This document shows positions 62,000 through 64,000 of a stretch of DNA of 64,000 bases, one piece after another (within the stretch, counting starts at the first letter, position 1; every line of letters begins with the position of its first letter). Below the pieces are notes generated by a model, which was not told where the DNA came from, ran no database searches, and saw only the letters and a program-made list of their open reading frames with translations. This stretch comes from Malurus cyaneus samueli (Eukaryota > Chordata > Aves > Passeriformes > Maluridae): assembly GCA_009741485.1 (NCBI GenBank), contig CM019217.1:33613485-33677484 (forward strand), in the 5' to 3' direction. The position numbers and the translations under genes were made by a program.

Positions 62000-62776
62000 G
62001 TATCAGCACATTTAAGAATAATACGACTCTTCATTTGTCTTCTTCTCATATATCTGTATCACCAGGAACTAACAACAAATATACACTATTGCCCTTACAA
62101 TATTCTAAAAACCATCTTTATAACAACAAAATTGTTTTGTGTGTGTGTATGTGTTTACACAGGCACAATTTAACACACGACATTAAACACTGCAAATTTT
62201 ATGTACTCCACACATTATCTGTCAGTGCCACAGTAAACAGGAATTTAGAGGCAGTTCAGTGGTTTAAAACAGTTCTTGCATCAATTCTTTTTCTGATTCC
62301 TCATCTCAAATTGGCTATATTCTTCAAATCTCTATTAAAATAACTGGATCTTAAAATGGTGAGTACCACATGTGGGTATGTGTACATGAGGAAGCACATA
62401 CAGACACACTGCTAGGAGTTTGCCATTTGCTCTGGAAAAACACAGGTTAAATACACTGTTAGGGCACCTACTAATTTGGGGAGCTCTGCAGTCTGATTTG
62501 GAATGCAAATTGGACGCTGCAGTCTAGCAATAAATTAGCATTTTTGTACCTCAGTCTACAGAGTAATACATCATCATTTTAAGACTCATTACTTCACCAA
62601 AAGTGCCAACTGAGCACAATTCCATTTTTTTTTTCAGTTTTAACTTCTCAATTGTCTGGGGGAAGTACAAAAACAAAAAACTGGGATGGCTGAAAATTCC
62701 TATTAACATATAGAACATAAATAGCTTATCCATTTACTTTATGCCATCTAAATACATTGATTTAGTGCTGTCTTCT

Positions 62777-62777
<1 letters not shown>

Positions 62778-62822
<45 letters not shown>

Positions 62823-62832
62823 AAAAAAAAAA
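62778..62832. repeat. (AC)20 microsatellite followed by A15
   Basis: A perfect AC repeat of 41 bases runs straight into 15 A. A GT-rich segment with a run of nine G (62876-62884) follows at 62841-62912. The long pure AC run is expected to vary in length between individuals. Confidence 0.97.
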
Positions 62833-62976
62833 GCTATTTTGATTGGTTGGGTTTTGTTTGTTTGGGGTTCTGTTTGGGGGGGGGTTGCTAAGGGTTGTTG
62901 TTTTTTAGGGTTTTTACACTGTTTGAATGTAAATTTGTTCACATCTGGTTCACATCAGAATAATTATTATGTATAA

Positions 62977-63011
62977 ATAAATAAATTTATTTATATATAT
63001 ATATATATATT
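62977..63011. repeat. AT-rich palindrome and (TA)n microsatellite
   Basis: ATAAATAAATTTATTTAT at 62977-62994 is a perfect palindrome and runs into an alternating TA stretch ending near 63011. Confidence 0.92.
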
Positions 63012-64000
63012 AATTTCTGAATCAATATTTATAACTCAACACATTTCCTACCTTTTTTGTTCCCTTTTAAATCATCTTTCTAGGGCTCCATTTTCTGGAA
63101 TAACTGAAAAAAAACCCATTTGTTTTAATTCTCAGATCTAATTGATCACTTAGAAATCAACACATTGAGAAGGTCTATACATATGGAAGACACCATAGCA
63201 TGCTGCAGACACTCTAGCATCTAAGCATCTTCCATAATTCTAGGAGTTATTAATTTACACCGTGTTTTTTTTAAGAGAGGCATTTTTCATTTCAAAGAGA
63301 AGATCTCCTGTGTAACTCTATTCTGCTGTTTTTTCTCTTCAAAGTATTTTCTTACATAGGCATGAACAGATCTTCATATTTTTAAGAGGGTCTGGCAAAT
63401 ATTTTACCTAGGGTGGCAAATTGCTTCTAAGTTGTGTTTCTCAACAGCACCAAATATTTGAGATGGCCAACATCAACAGTGACGTTTTCAACAATGGAAT
63501 ATATAGGTCACTGATGAAACCAAATTACCTTGTTCCTTGAAAGAATCATACAAACTTTTATGAAATATAGAAGAAAACAAAAAGAAAAAATGCTAGAAAG
63601 ATATAACTGGGAGAAGACAGAATAAAGGTGGTACAATATTGAGCAACATAAAAAGGGTCAAGAAGAAACTTGTACAATAAAGGGAGAGGACTGCAAAGAA
63701 AATATAAAAAGGCATATTACACAATGTGTAGTTAAGTTGTGGAAACTTGTTGTAGCAGGCTGTTACAGAGGGGGGGGAAAGCCCAAGAAAATAAGAAATT
63801 TCTGAATCACTAAGATTCATGGATATGAGACCCCTGAGATGCAAATTACTGGGGAGTAGAAGAATATTTTATGAAAAAGTTTTAGTCATTTCTCAAGCTA
63901 CTTCCAAGGCAGACTGCTTTTGGGCACAAATATATGAGATGTTGAGGTGAATGAATCCTCAATCTGGTTCCCTCTATGGTCATTTTCACATCAGGTTTCC

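Larger units (their letters stand above)
61801..64000. other. AT-rich DNA with microsatellites, no gene seen
   Basis: Apart from the simple repeats listed separately, nothing is recognised. The 176-codon open frame at 61813-62343 begins at TTG and crosses the TC-rich tract; it shows no motif. Confidence 0.55.

Noticed and set aside
61813..62343. 176-codon open frame
   Set aside because: It starts at TTG and runs through a TC-rich low-complexity tract, with no motif.
1..64000. tRNA, rRNA, snRNA, CRISPR arrays, operons or prophage
   Set aside because: None was seen by eye; the sequence character is vertebrate non-coding DNA and no microbial system is present.

Overview
This window looks like vertebrate, and specifically avian, nuclear DNA. 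It is AT-rich and gene-poor, and its recognisable repeats are bird repeats: several degraded CR1 LINE copies (one still ends in the avian CR1 8-bp tail) and three stretches that look like LTRs of avian endogenous retroviruses. One of these LTRs resembles an LTR type I know as abundant in bird genomes. There is no Alu-like SINE, no operon and no bacterial gene density. The CR1 and LTR types suggest a neoavian bird, perhaps a passerine, but the species cannot be told from this sequence. A 5-base N run at 23010-23014 shows it is scaffolded assembly.

Layout: 1-7416 unique AT-rich DNA; about 7417-8117 LTR-like element (+); 8118-23009 unique DNA with a perfect 19-bp inverted repeat at 16355-16400; 23066-24195 CR1 (-); 29462-29862 CR1 (-); 30580-31025 CR1 (+); 31026-39079 mostly unique, with a small CpG-bearing patch near 35880-35965; 39080-40268 CR1 (+) with a broken reverse transcriptase; 42017-42609 solo-LTR-like element (+); 44995-45232 CR1 (-); 49464-49495 pure A32; about 52317-53316 a well-built solo LTR (+) with CCAAT boxes, TATA box and poly(A) signal; 53317-64000 unique DNA with microsatellites near 62.8-63.0 kb.

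I recognise no protein-coding gene with confidence. The stop-free stretches are short, many lack an ATG, and none matches a family I know apart from the CR1 reverse transcriptase remnants. The window is best read as intergenic DNA or the inside of a very large intron. Several short stretches are bracketed by good splice acceptors and donors and are open in at least one frame. The clearest on + are 55687-55723 and 21608-21681; on - they are 37019-37073, 51923-51960, 57954-58004, 14472-14537 and 2604-2669. The two + candidates are phase-compatible with each other, and so are the five - candidates in order. Pseudo-exons are common in vertebrate introns and both strands cannot easily be right, so these are leads, not genes.

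I found no undescribed biological system. The most informative oddities are the perfect hairpin at 16.36 kb, the exon-like islands, a 28-bp exact patch of the 7.4-kb LTR repeated 1.4 kb away, and an A32 tract in a lineage whose main LINE does not make poly(A) tails.
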